This document shows positions 35,169-42,931 of a stretch of DNA of 64,000 nucleotides, piece after piece (position 1 is the first letter of the stretch; each line of letters opens with the position of its first letter). The translations under genes were made by a program, and so were the position numbers. Origin of the DNA: Nocardioides plantarum (GTDB lineage Bacteria; Actinomycetota; Actinomycetes; Propionibacteriales; Nocardioidaceae); assembly GCF_006346395.1 (NCBI RefSeq), contig NZ_VDMS01000001.1:744001-808000 (forward strand), given 5' to 3'. The notes beneath the pieces are model-generated. The model was not told the origin of the DNA. It ran no database searches and saw only the letters and a list, made by a program, of their open reading frames with translations.

Positions 35169-35726
35169 TCAGATCGTCTCCTCGTATTCGAGCAGCCCAT
35201 GCTCGAGCACGTGCCGGCGGAATCCTCCGGGACCGAACGGCAAGTAGTACTCGTTGGCCAGCAACTCGTCCGCCACATGCTCCACCATGGGGAGCGTGAG
35301 CTGCTTCGCCCGAATCGCGTCACACAGGATCGGAACGGTGGCAGTCACCCGGAGCCCCTCCTCCTCCGCGATCCCCCGTGGCGTGCTGTCGTCTATCACC
35401 ATCTCGCAGCCGAGGGTCGCACCCATGGCGAGGACGCCACACTCGCCCTCGTTCTGTCCATCCGCGACGAGTCGGTGTGCGTAGCGAGCGAACGATGCCA
35501 TGTACGCCGTGTCGCTCGACGTGAACACATGCACCCATTCGGCATCGAGTACCGATCCGATCGCGTGATCATCCGCAGCCTGGCGCCGCAGCTCTCGTTG
35601 AACGACGTCTGGAATGAAGACTGGGCGCTCACCGGCGAGAAACTTCAGGACTCCGAGCCAGCCACTCAGCACGAAGGTTCTGAGCGGGCCGGTGTCGAAG
35701 ACCCAGGCATCGTCACCTGGGATCAT
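35169..35726 (-). CDS. PIN-like ribonuclease, probable toxin partner
   Basis: The 185-residue protein begins with WVFDTGPLRTFVLSGWLGVL, the opening strand and helix of a PIN-like nuclease with Asp11. Other candidate metal ligands are Glu45 (VVQRELRRQ), Glu95 (NEGECGVLA) and Asp112-Asp113 (MVIDDSTPRGIAEEEGL). It resembles the DUF3368/COG2405-like group. Its ATG shares 1 nt with the upstream HTH-ImmA stop, so the two are translationally coupled. This suggests a toxin-antitoxin-like or stress-response pair. Base use looks less G/C-biased than in flanking genes. Confidence 0.7.
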   Translation of the reverse strand: MIPGDDAWVFDTGPLRTFVLSGWLGVLKFLAGERPVFIPDVVQRELRRQAADDHAIGSVLDAEWVHVFTSSDTAYMASFARYAHRLVADGQNEGECGVLAMGATLGCEMVIDDSTPRGIAEEEGLRVTATVPILCDAIRAKQLTLPMVEHVADELLANEYYLPFGPGGFRRHVLEHGLLEYEETI

Positions 35727-36862
35727 CAGTAGACGTATTTCCAGATCTCGCCATCGCGACGAGTTCTAGGAGCGGGGAGGTCGTCGTCACCCAACGTCCC
35801 CTGGAGCAGGTCCAGAGCGCGTTCGCGACTGATGCGCTCGTGCTCGAGCAAGAGCAGGACTGCCTTCTCGTAGGAGCGCGGAACTGTGGTGCCAGCCATC
35901 TCCTCGGCCGGAACGTACAGGTCGAGCTCCACGATGTCGGACCTCGTGGTGCGGTGCGAGCGCACGATCCCGGCAGTCTGGTGATCGGCAAGACCCGTCT
36001 CTCGAAGTCGTCGGGCGAGCGTCGCCATGTCGACGCGATAGTGGTGTGCGACCCAGGCGGCTGCCCTGCGCGGCCCGTGCTCCTCCAGTCGCGATGCCCA
36101 CGCCTCTTCCAGCGCATCCGCAGGCAGCAGGAGGGCACGGGCAAACCGGTCGAGAAGAGCCTCGATGGGTGCCGTCTTGGGCTCGTAGAGGTCAACTCGC
36201 CAGTCGATGACGTAGTCATCGGCGCAGAGATAGTGGCCGAGTTCGTGCGCAAGAGCGAGGCGCCTACGACCGACGTTCGAATGGCTGTTGACGAAGGCGA
36301 CGGCCCCACTCCGCAACAGGACGGTCCCGGCGTCTGCGAGGTCCTTGCCGACATCCGCCGAGAACGCGATCAGACCGACCCGGCCGACCACCTCGACCAG
36401 ATGCGGGATGGGCTCGAGCGAGTCCAGGCCGAGCAGTGCCCGTGCCGTGGCGGCCAGGCTCTCAGCCTCCTTGACGGTCGTCGGGGCACTCTGCTCCTGG
36501 GGCCCTCGCTCGAGTCCGAGACCGTCACCACCGTCCAAGGAGTCGACGAACTCGACCTCCCGCGCCAGCAGCGCGAGTCGGGCGTCAACCGTCGAGTCGG
36601 TCGCGCCAGGGGTCCGACTCTCCCGGTGCGACACGATCGCTGGTGCTGGCTCCTCGAAGAACTCGATCATGTGGATACCGATCGCGGCAGCGATGTCGGA
36701 CAGCTCGAGCGCACTGACCTTGCGTACGCCGGTCTCAATCTTCGCGACGACCGAGTGCCCAGAGAAACCGACCCGGGAGGCCAGCTCCTCCTGACTCAGG
36801 TCAGCCCGCACCCGCGCCTCGCGGATTCGTACACCAAGTGCGGCAGCGTCAGGATGAGCCAT
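35726..36862 (-). CDS. HTH (Xre) plus ImmA/IrrE metallopeptidase fusion
   Basis: The 378-residue protein has an N-terminal Xre helix-turn-helix (residues 9-65, LSQEELASRVGFSGHSVVAKIETGVRKVSALEL). A ImmA/IrrE (COG2856) zinc peptidase domain follows, with LALAHELGHYL (HELGH 206-210) and a probable third ligand in the EALLDRFARALLLP helix. The C-terminal third (from about 300) has no recognised domain. Such fusions repress their own promoter and are controlled by cleavage. An inverted repeat directly before the ATG fits autoregulation. Confidence 0.82.
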   Translation of the reverse strand: MAHPDAAALGVRIREARVRADLSQEELASRVGFSGHSVVAKIETGVRKVSALELSDIAAAIGIHMIEFFEEPAPAIVSHRESRTPGATDSTVDARLALLAREVEFVDSLDGGDGLGLERGPQEQSAPTTVKEAESLAATARALLGLDSLEPIPHLVEVVGRVGLIAFSADVGKDLADAGTVLLRSGAVAFVNSHSNVGRRRLALAHELGHYLCADDYVIDWRVDLYEPKTAPIEALLDRFARALLLPADALEEAWASRLEEHGPRRAAAWVAHHYRVDMATLARRLRETGLADHQTAGIVRSHRTTRSDIVELDLYVPAEEMAGTTVPRSYEKAVLLLLEHERISRERALDLLQGTLGDDDLPAPRTRRDGEIWKYVY

Positions 36863-36881
36863 GTGTGCGATTCTGGCACAC
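36863..36881. promoter_or_regulatory. Autoregulatory operator candidate of the HTH-ImmA gene
   Basis: GTGTGC (36863-36868) and GCACAC (36876-36881) form perfect 6-bp arms around a 7-nt spacer, touching the start codon. The spacer on the minus strand reads CAGAATC, a -10-like element, so binding would block transcription. Confidence 0.5.
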
Positions 36882-36977
36882 CCTTGTGAACCACGTTTTT
36901 GAGCCGGTGAAGTGTCCCGCCTGTTGCTCCCCCCGAGGGTGTCGTATCCGCGCGATGCTGTTCGTAGGACAGGTGAC

Positions 36978-36996
36978 GGCGGACACGAGGTCCGCC
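36978..36996. repeat. Small hairpin before the fused pseudogene
   Basis: GGCGGAC(ACGAG)GTCCGCC is a perfect 7-bp stem with the same 5-nt loop as the hairpin at 37770-37802. It lies 19 nt before the YCII fragment start. Confidence 0.5.
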
Positions 36997-37015
36997 CCCG
37001 CGAGGAGGAGCAGCC

Positions 37016-37093
37016 ATGACCGAGTACCTCATCTTCTTCAACCAGCAGTGGGTCGGTGACCACTCCGAGGAGTGGTTCCAGACTCGGGGACCG
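37016..37093 (+). pseudogene. YCII-family protein, 5' fragment
   Basis: After a strong GGAGGAG ribosome site, ATG 37016 opens MTEYLIFFNQQWVGDHSEEW, which I recognise as the N-terminus of small YCII-related proteins. The similarity ends around WFQTRGP; downstream the frame is Arg/Ser-rich noise. The rest of the roughly 100-residue family is missing. Transcription and translation signals survive in front of a truncated gene. Confidence 0.6.
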
Positions 37094-37644
37094 ACGTCGC
37101 GGGCGAGGCCGTCCACCGGCTCCGTACGGCGGGGGTCGAGGTCGTCGTCGGCACCTGTCCCGACCTCGGCACCATCAAGCCGATCGCGCCGCCGCTGAAG
37201 CAGGTCGCCCGGGCCTGGTCGCGCCGTCTCGCGGCCGCGCAGACGATCGCCGTCATCCAGCAGGGCGGCCGCACGGTCTCGCTCGGCTCGGTCCTGGGGC
37301 CCGAGTTCGCAGCAGCGCCCGCGATCCTCTTCGGCCCCGACCAGTTCCACCCCTCGGCCGAGGGCTACCGCGCCCTGGTCCGCATCCTGCTGCCGTCGGT
37401 GCTCGTCGCCCTCGGCCTGGGTGCCGACGACGAGGAGCGACCGGAGACCCACCGCGGCGAGGGCGTCCTGCCCGTCACCAAGGCCGCCCTCGCGGCGGTC
37501 AACGAGCCCGGTACCGAGCTGGACGGCACCGAGGTGGGCGGGCGACGCCACGGCGTACGCGGGCGCTGGGTCGAGCTGCGTCACCGTCGTCGTCGTCCAC
37601 AGACCGAGGGTGCCGCGCCCGAGCTCGAGGAGAGCCCCGCCTGA
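37072..37644 (+). pseudogene. GDSL/SGNH hydrolase, 3' fragment
   Basis: The frame from about 37090 to 37644 encodes the C-terminal half of an SGNH hydrolase: AVHRLRTAGVEVVVGTCPDL, SLGSVLGPEFAAAPAILF and the block V motif DQFHPSAEGYRALVR with the catalytic His. The N-terminal half with the catalytic Ser (GDS block) and the Gly/Asn blocks is absent, so it cannot be an active hydrolase. It resembles the tail of mycobacterial Rv1075c. It joins directly to the YCII fragment, out of frame. Confidence 0.7.
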
Positions 37645-37651
37645 CCCCACG

Positions 37652-37744
37652 CCGGTCGAGGTGCGAGGAGCCCGGCGACGAGCCCCCACGTCGGTCGAGG
37701 TGCGAGGAGCCCCGGCGACGAGCCTCGAGACCCCCGCAGCCGGA
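37652..37744 (+). repeat. Dispersed intergenic repeat, two tandem copies
   Basis: CGGTCGAGGTGCGAGGAGCC is repeated at 37652 and 37692, each time followed by CGGCGACGAGCC. The second copy extends through TCGAGACC to the CGCAGCCGGA end and matches 361-412 on the opposite strand. Confidence 0.75.
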
Positions 37745-37769
37745 GCACCCGGCCGCACCCGACGTACGA

Positions 37770-37802
37770 CGAAGGCCCCGGACACGAGGTCCGGGGCCTT
37801 CG
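37770..37802. terminator. Terminator between the fused pseudogene and the Bax1-like gene
   Basis: A perfect 14-bp stem, CGAAGGCCCCGGAC against GTCCGGGGCCTTCG, with an ACGAG loop lies 45 nt from the end of the convergent Bax1-like gene. It can serve both directions. Confidence 0.75.
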
Positions 37803-37847
37803 GCTACGCGCCGACGTCGGGGCGGGGCGGCCCGTCTGTCAGGTGGA

Positions 37848-38699
37848 TCAGTTGTCGCTGAAGATCGCCAGGAGGCGCAGCAGGTTGGTGTAGATCCAGA
37901 CCAGGCTGACCGTCATGCCGAACGAGGCACGCCACGACTCGCGCTCGGGCAGGCCGTTGCGGATGCCCTGCTCGACGAAGTCGAAGTCCATGATCAGCAT
38001 GAAGACACCGAGCAGCAGGCCGACGCCGGCGAAGAGCGCGCCCATCGCGCCGAAGCCGTAGATGCCCATCTGGCTGCCGAAGAGGCCGAGGACGAGCTCG
38101 AGCAGGCTGAGGCCGATCATGCCGAAGACCGCAGCCATCACGAAGGTCTTGAACTTCTGGCCGACCTGGATGTTGAGGAACTTGTAGGCGGCCAGGGTGC
38201 CGGCGAAGGCGGCGAAGGTGCCGAGCACCGCGTGGATGACGATCGAGTCACCGAAGTAGGCGTCGAACACCTTGCTGATGCCGCCGAGCGCCACGCCCTC
38301 GAACGCGGCGAAGGCCAGCACGAGGGCTGGGCTGATGACCCGCTTGAACGAGTTGACCAGCGACAGGACGAAGGCCAGGACGCTGCCGACGACCGCCACG
38401 CCGTAGATCGACGAGGCGGCCTCGTTGCTGGTCACCGCGGGGGTCAGGAACCAGGTCGCGAAGGCCGCGACGAAGACGACACCGAGCGTGATCGACGTCG
38501 TCTGCACCACCGAGTCGATGGTCATGGCGCCGCCGCGCGTGGAGGCCGGGCGCTGGTCGTCGTACCCGAGCGGGCTGCCGGGCTGGCCGGTGCCCCACTG
38601 GGCAGGCTGACCGTAGCCGGCGTAGGTCTGGGTCTGGGCGGCTCCGCCGGCCCGGTTGAACTCTTCCGAGCGACGGAACACCGGGTTGTTGCTCTGCAT
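37848..38699 (-). CDS. Bax inhibitor-1/YccA family membrane protein
   Basis: The 283-residue protein has a polar Gln/Gly-rich N-terminus (about 60 residues) followed by seven membrane helices. Family text includes VVQTTSITLGVVFVAAFATW, LVLAFAAFEGVALGGISKVF and the C-terminal LVWIYTNLLRLLAIFSDN. The Asp residues in LIMDFDFVEQGI fit the pH-sensing calcium-leak channel pore of this family. GGAGGAGACC lies just before the ATG. Confidence 0.85.
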   Translation of the reverse strand: MQSNNPVFRRSEEFNRAGGAAQTQTYAGYGQPAQWGTGQPGSPLGYDDQRPASTRGGAMTIDSVVQTTSITLGVVFVAAFATWFLTPAVTSNEAASSIYGVAVVGSVLAFVLSLVNSFKRVISPALVLAFAAFEGVALGGISKVFDAYFGDSIVIHAVLGTFAAFAGTLAAYKFLNIQVGQKFKTFVMAAVFGMIGLSLLELVLGLFGSQMGIYGFGAMGALFAGVGLLLGVFMLIMDFDFVEQGIRNGLPERESWRASFGMTVSLVWIYTNLLRLLAIFSDN

Positions 38700-38828
38700 T
38701 GGTCTCCTCCTTGGAGGCCTGGATGGCCGTCATCGTGACGGGCCTACCGTGACGGGCTCCATCCTAGACGGCCCGTCACCCGGTGAAACGCAGCAGCGGG
38801 CTCGATTAGTTCCGTTCTCATCAAGCTC

Positions 38829-39500
38829 TCACGAACGGCGTACGGCGCGCACGACGGTGTCACTCACCTCGTGCTCGACCCCCTCGTGGACCTGGGTGCG
38901 CGAGACGACGCGCGAGGTGACGACGGTCCACTCGTCGGGGTCGAGGACCGCGGTGACGGCCTCGGGGGTGAACAGCAGGTGGGAGAGCTCGGTGTTGCGC
39001 AGGCCCGTGTGGACGTCGTCGGGGTGGTGGGCCAGCACCGCGAGCGTCCCGCCGGGCGCCACGGCGGCCGCGAGGTGGCGGTAGACGGCGTCGAACTGCT
39101 CCGGCGGCACGTGCATGAACGAGGCGGTCACCAGGTCGAACCCGCCCGCGGGCACCGGCAGCGGCTCGAGCGCGAAGACGTCGACGCGAGCCCAGGAGGT
39201 CCGCTCGGCGACTCCGGCCTCGGCCGCGTGCTGCGCCGCCCGGGCCAGGGCGACCCCGGAGACGTCGACCCCGGTGACGGTCCAGCCCCGCGACGCCAGC
39301 CAGACGACGTCGGCCCCCTCACCGCAGCCGATGTCGGCGGCGGTGCCGGGGGCCAGCTCGGCGAGCTCCTCGACCAGGCGGGCGTTGGGCCGACCCGACC
39401 AGATCCGGTCCGAGGTCGCGTAGCGCTCGTCCCAGAACTCCTGGGTGAACATCTGGCGCAGGTCGTCGCCGGTCGTCTGCTGGTGGTCGTGGGTGCTCAT
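38829..39500 (-). CDS. Class I SAM-dependent methyltransferase
   Basis: The 223-residue protein starts with a helical segment FTQEFWDERYATSDRIWSGRPN, typical of the TehB/thiopurine methyltransferase group. SAM motif I is TAADIGCGEGADVVWLASRG, then VTGVDVSGVALARA and LVTASFMHVPPEQFDAV with APGGTLAVLAHH. I chose the ATG at 39500; the GTG at 39509 would add three residues. The substrate is unknown; detoxification of small thiols or tellurite is possible. Confidence 0.8.
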   Translation of the reverse strand: MSTHDHQQTTGDDLRQMFTQEFWDERYATSDRIWSGRPNARLVEELAELAPGTAADIGCGEGADVVWLASRGWTVTGVDVSGVALARAAQHAAEAGVAERTSWARVDVFALEPLPVPAGGFDLVTASFMHVPPEQFDAVYRHLAAAVAPGGTLAVLAHHPDDVHTGLRNTELSHLLFTPEAVTAVLDPDEWTVVTSRVVSRTQVHEGVEHEVSDTVVRAVRRS

Positions 39501-39585
39501 GGTGACCACGGTGCCACTTCAGGTCGACCTGAGCACAAGGCGTCGCGCCCGACCCGGTCGGCGAGCGGAGGACTAGCCTCTCCGG

Positions 39586-39888
39586 ATGACGCCGGACGAG
39601 GTCGGTCGGTACGCCGAGTCGTTGCCGCGGGTCAAGCGCAAAGGGACCGAGTCGCGACCCGCGTGGTACGTCCGCGACCGCCTGGTCGCCCGCCTGCAGG
39701 AGCCGGACGTCCTGGTCGTCAGGGTCCCCATGAGCAGGCGGGAGTCACTGCTCGAGGCGTACCCGGACAGCTTCGGAGTGCCGCCCCGCATGGAGTCGCA
39801 CCACAAGGTCGAGGCGTATCTGGATCGGGCTTCGGCTCAGGCCGTGCGCACCGCCATCGACCTCGCCTGGGAGATGCAGCAGCCCTGA
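39586..39888 (+). CDS. MmcQ/YjbR family protein
   Basis: The 100-residue protein has the YjbR-like order VGRYAESLPRVKRKG, WYVRDRLVARLQEPDVLVVRV, a middle helix and the C-terminal helix ASAQAVRTAIDLAWEM. Members have a double-wing DNA-binding-like fold but no proven role known to me. TAGCCT lies 6 nt before the ATG, so the message is likely leaderless. Confidence 0.72.
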   Translation: MTPDEVGRYAESLPRVKRKGTESRPAWYVRDRLVARLQEPDVLVVRVPMSRRESLLEAYPDSFGVPPRMESHHKVEAYLDRASAQAVRTAIDLAWEMQQP

Positions 39889-39911
39889 CCTCGGCCCGAC
39901 CCGGACCGCAC

Positions 39912-39966
39912 GTCGGCTGAGGTGTGGGAAGCGGCAGCGAGTCCGAGTCGAGACGCCCGCAACCGA
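39912..39966 (+). repeat. Diverged copy of the dispersed repeat
   Basis: TCGGCTGAGGTGTGGGAAGC, then GAGTCCGAGTCGAGACGCCC and CGCAACCG, follows the same order as the repeats at 37652-37744 but with many substitutions. It lies between the YjbR-like and HNH genes. Confidence 0.45.
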
Positions 39967-40005
39967 CCCGTCCGACCCGGCCACGGCTGTGGAATTGACC
40001 AGGTG

Positions 40006-40042
40006 TCGTCCACAGGTCAGGGTGCCTGTCGGGTTGTCCACA
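40006..40042. promoter_or_regulatory. DnaA-box-like sites upstream of the HNH gene
   Basis: TTGTCCACA (40034-40042) is an exact actinobacterial DnaA-box consensus, and TCGTCCACA (40006-40014) differs by one base. Further TGTGG-type half-matches lie at 39989 and 40049. They may bind DnaA or simply mark a conserved promoter of this gene family. Confidence 0.45.
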
Positions 40043-40105
40043 ACCCCTGTGGTTGAGCGGGAAAGTCGTCCCGAGACTGTCGGTGGTCGGTGCTGGAATG
40101 GACCC

Positions 40106-41341
40106 ATGGCCGAGCACACCGACACCCCCGGATCGGGACACCCGATCGAGGCAGTGCTGTGCCGGTTCCTCGACGAGCTCAAGGGTCTGACCGACGTCGC
40201 GACTTGGACCATGGACGCCACCACGACCACCCGAGTCGTGGCCCTGGGCGCCCGGGTCGGCGCCGGTGTCGCCGAGCTCGAAGCCAGGTCGATCAGCCAT
40301 GCCGAGACCCTCGACCTCCCCGGTGCCGCGCAGTGCCGCGACGTCGCCCGCTGGGTCCAACGCACTACCGGGGTGACCGGACGGTCTGCTCGAGCAAAGG
40401 CCAAGCTCGCCACCGGCCTGGCCAACCTCGAACCCACCCGCACCGCGACCGCTCGCGGCGAGATCCACGCCGAGCAGGCCCAGGCCATCGCCAATCATGT
40501 CGCGGTGTTGGACGACGAGAAGGTCTCGGCCCACGACCAGGCCCGCGCCGAGACCTTCCTCCTCGGGGAAGCCAGGCACGGTCACGACGCGGACGCCCTG
40601 GCGACCCTGGGCCACGCGATCTGGGAACGCCTTGACCCCGAGGGCGCCGACGAACGCGAAGCCAGAGCCCTCGAAGCCCAGGAAGAACGCGCCCGCAGAC
40701 GCACCCGACTCACCATGGGGGATGACGGTGACGGGTTGACCCACGGACGGTTCAGCATCCCGACCGCCGCGGCCGATGCGTTCAGAAAGCAGCTCCACGC
40801 CTTGGCCGCCCCCAAGCACGTCCGCGCCGAACAGGGTGCGGGGGCCTATGACTGGCAGAAGCCGTCCGCGGACCGGTTGGGTCAGGCGTTCACCGACTGG
40901 ATCGAGGGCTATGACCCCGCCCAGCTACCCAAGATCGGCGGCCTGACCGCCACGGTGGTGGTGGTCGGCGACTACGACCTCCTGCGGGGGAAGGTGAAGG
41001 CTGCCCGGTTGGAGACGGGCACCAAGATCAGCCCCACCGAGTACCTCCGCCTGGCCTGCGGGGCCGGGATCATCCCGGCCTGGATGAACGCATCCGGGGA
41101 AGTCCTGGCGCTAGGACGCAAGCACAGGTTCCACACCCCCGCCCAACGCCTGGCCGCGATCGTCGAGCAACGCCACTGCCAACACGAGTCGGGCTGCGAC
41201 GTACCTGGCTACCTGTGCCACGCCCACCACGACATCCCCTGGGCCCAGGGCGGCACCACCGACCTGAGGACGACCACGCTCTACTGCCCGTTCCACCACG
41301 CCCGCGTCCACCAACCCGGCCACGACCCCACGCGCACCTGA
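40106..41341 (+). CDS. DUF222 and HNH endonuclease domain protein (13E12 family)
   Basis: The 411-residue protein has the long helical DUF222 region (about residues 10-300; ARGEIHAEQAQAIANHVAVL, LTHGRFSIPTAAADAFRKQL). A C-terminal HNH nuclease follows: CDVPGYLCHAHHDIPWAQGG, then TTTLYCPFHHARVH. The Cys/His pairs would bind zinc and the central His is catalytic. These genes are multi-copy and repeat-like in actinobacteria (REP13E12 in M. tuberculosis), but no transposase or inverted ends are seen here. TGGAAT lies 6 nt before the ATG. Confidence 0.85.
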   Translation: MAEHTDTPGSGHPIEAVLCRFLDELKGLTDVATWTMDATTTTRVVALGARVGAGVAELEARSISHAETLDLPGAAQCRDVARWVQRTTGVTGRSARAKAKLATGLANLEPTRTATARGEIHAEQAQAIANHVAVLDDEKVSAHDQARAETFLLGEARHGHDADALATLGHAIWERLDPEGADEREARALEAQEERARRRTRLTMGDDGDGLTHGRFSIPTAAADAFRKQLHALAAPKHVRAEQGAGAYDWQKPSADRLGQAFTDWIEGYDPAQLPKIGGLTATVVVVGDYDLLRGKVKAARLETGTKISPTEYLRLACGAGIIPAWMNASGEVLALGRKHRFHTPAQRLAAIVEQRHCQHESGCDVPGYLCHAHHDIPWAQGGTTDLRTTTLYCPFHHARVHQPGHDPTRT

Positions 41342-41425
41342 TGTCGCAGGATGCCTCACACCCACAGCCGCCGCCATGACGACCAGATCCGGCGCGACTC
41401 ACGTGGTCGTGACTGCGGGCAGCTG

Positions 41426-41809
41426 CTAGGGCGTGGGCGCGTACTCACCGTTCTGCGCCCGCACCACGAGCTCGGCAATCCGGGTTTGTGGCGCGTGACC
41501 CCGCCCCAACGTCTCGCGGCACACCACCCGCGGTGTGCGGTCGTTCCAGGTGGAGACGTCCCCGATGCGGACCACGCCGATCACCCACGGGCGACGACCG
41601 GAACGAGCTCGACGGAGAGCACGGGTCACCAGTCGGAGGGCGTCGACGAGCAACTCCCCGCCTGGCTGCACGCCCCGAGCCGTGAAGTCCTGCTCCCACT
41701 TCACGGCCCGGATGTAGTAGACCCACCCGCCCCGCTGCACGCGCTGGTCGTGGGGCCCCAACAGCGCGTCGTACATGTCGTGGCGACGCTCGCTCTCGTC
41801 CACCGCCAC
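41426..41809 (-). CDS. Hypothetical protein
   Basis: The 127-residue frame starting with GTG at 41809 has protein-like composition (YDALLGPHDQRVQRGGWVYY, VKWEQDF, RPWVIGVVRIGDVSTWNDRT). No domain is recognised. The aromatic-rich centre could be a beta-sheet. It is convergent with the HNH gene and its start faces another unknown gene 93 nt away. Confidence 0.5.
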   Translation of the reverse strand: MAVDESERRHDMYDALLGPHDQRVQRGGWVYYIRAVKWEQDFTARGVQPGGELLVDALRLVTRALRRARSGRRPWVIGVVRIGDVSTWNDRTPRVVCRETLGRGHAPQTRIAELVVRAQNGEYAPTP

Positions 41810-41902
41810 GAGTTCAGGGTGCCACGCCCACGACGCCCGACCTGCGGCGGTGAGCCCGGGCCGACGCTCTCCACCGCGCCCGCCTGCTGCTTGACTCCAG
41901 CC

Positions 41903-42220
41903 ATGGACGACCGCGCGCCGGGCAGCTCACCCGATGCCCTCGAGATCACGGTCGACGGCGTCCGGTTCGAGGTCACCCACGACCCGGAGCAGCCGGGCGC
42001 CTACCACTACAGCCGTCTGACTCCGCCCGCCGAGGACTACGGGTTCACCAGCAGGGGCTCCGACCACGCAGAACGCTCGACCGAGCAGCACGTGGACTCG
42101 ATCCGCAACTTCTTGAGCCTCGTGGACCCGGAGACCGGCTACATCGAGGACTACAGCCGCTGGGAGCTGTTCGTCCGCTGGTGGCGCCGGCGCCGCGGGC
42201 CATCCCCGCGACGCAGATGA
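41903..42220 (+). CDS. Hypothetical protein
   Basis: The 105-residue product has a beta-rich N-terminal half (LEITVDGVRFEVTHDPEQPG, YHYSRLTPPAEDYGFTS), a helix (RSTEQHVDSIRNFLSLVD) and a basic WWRRRRG tail. No family is recognised. ATG 41903 follows TTGACT by 6 nt. Together with the previous gene it forms an unexplained stretch after the HNH gene. Confidence 0.55.
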   Translation: MDDRAPGSSPDALEITVDGVRFEVTHDPEQPGAYHYSRLTPPAEDYGFTSRGSDHAERSTEQHVDSIRNFLSLVDPETGYIEDYSRWELFVRWWRRRRGPSPRRR

Positions 42221-42259
42221 CGCCGTGACCTCACGCCCCCGGTGGGGTTAGGTGGGGCC

Positions 42260-42826
42260 ATGCAACTCGGACGCCTTCTCGTGGCCCTCCTGGGGCTGAT
42301 CGCCCTGCTCTCGCCGGTCACCGACGCTCGGGCCGACGACCCGCGGTGGGTGTTCTACACGGGCAACAAGACCCGCTACGTGTCGCCGTGGTTCGAGGGG
42401 GCGCACCGGATCATGGTCCCGTTCGGCTGCACCCGGGCGCCCTACTACGCACCCGACTCGCGCTGTCGCGACAAGCAGGGCTTCCACCACGGGATCGACG
42501 TCGCGATGGACTGCGGCACGCTGCTGTACGCCGGGCGCGACCTGCGCGTGGTCTCCCCCAGCACCCTCGGGCCGGCGTACGGCACGCGACCGCTGCGGCT
42601 GCGCAACAGCGCGCTCGGCTGGGACGTCGTGATCGGCCACGCCAGCAAGGTCTACGTCAAGGAGGGCCACGGCGCACGCCGTGGCTGGCGGATCGCCCGG
42701 GTGGGCGACAGCGGCGCACCCGACGGGTGCCACCTGCACTTCGAGCGGCGCAAGGTCGGCGGCGGGCTGTCCACCGCCGCGCACCCGGTCAAGCTCCTCG
42801 GGCTGAAGCCGCGACCGCAGAACTGA
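42260..42826 (+). CDS. Secreted M23-like peptidase
   Basis: The 188-residue protein has a signal peptide (MQLGRLLVALLGLIALLSPV, likely cleaved after DARA). A LytM/M23 domain follows: HxxxD in GFHHGIDVAMDCGTLLYAG and the second metal motif in DGCHLHFERRKVGGG. Most such enzymes cut peptidoglycan peptide bridges, but a GLGGxG-type substrate groove is not obvious. I chose ATG 42260 over 42242 because the signal peptide then begins correctly and TTAGGT lies 6 nt upstream. Confidence 0.75.
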   Translation: MQLGRLLVALLGLIALLSPVTDARADDPRWVFYTGNKTRYVSPWFEGAHRIMVPFGCTRAPYYAPDSRCRDKQGFHHGIDVAMDCGTLLYAGRDLRVVSPSTLGPAYGTRPLRLRNSALGWDVVIGHASKVYVKEGHGARRGWRIARVGDSGAPDGCHLHFERRKVGGGLSTAAHPVKLLGLKPRPQN

Positions 42827-42841
42827 GCAGGACCGAACGGG

Positions 42842-42915
42842 TGCCCCCACTGGGACTCGAACCCAGACTGAGTCGCTTTTAAGGCGATTTCCTCTGCCGA
42901 TTGGGATACGGGGGC
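42842..42915 (-). tRNA. tRNA-like gene with UAA anticodon and short variable loop
   Basis: The 74-nt minus-strand sequence folds as a cloverleaf: acceptor GCCCCCG/TGGGGGC, T arm CTGGG-TTCGAGT-CCCAG, anticodon loop CTTAAAA giving anticodon UAA. UAA should read leucine UUA codons, but leucine tRNAs carry a long variable arm and this one has only about 4-5 nt. The D stem is short (TCC/GGA) and the anticodon stem has an A-C mismatch. CCA is not encoded. It may be a non-canonical tRNA or a pseudo-tRNA. Confidence 0.7.
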
Positions 42916-42931
42916 GGGCCGGCGGACCGGT

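Noticed and set aside
37652..37744. CRISPR-like repeats
   Set aside because: There are only two copies with a short gap, and the same block occurs elsewhere in the window; no regular spacers or cas genes.
40106..41341. HNH gene as part of a complete insertion sequence or restriction system
   Set aside because: No transposase, terminal inverted repeats or paired methyltransferase with DNA-recognition features are present; nearby methyltransferases look like small-molecule enzymes.
42842..42915. tRNA-Lys(UUU) on the plus strand (CTTTTAA loop)
   Set aside because: The T arm (GGGTTCGAGTCCC) and acceptor order fit only the minus strand, where the loop reads CTTAAAA.
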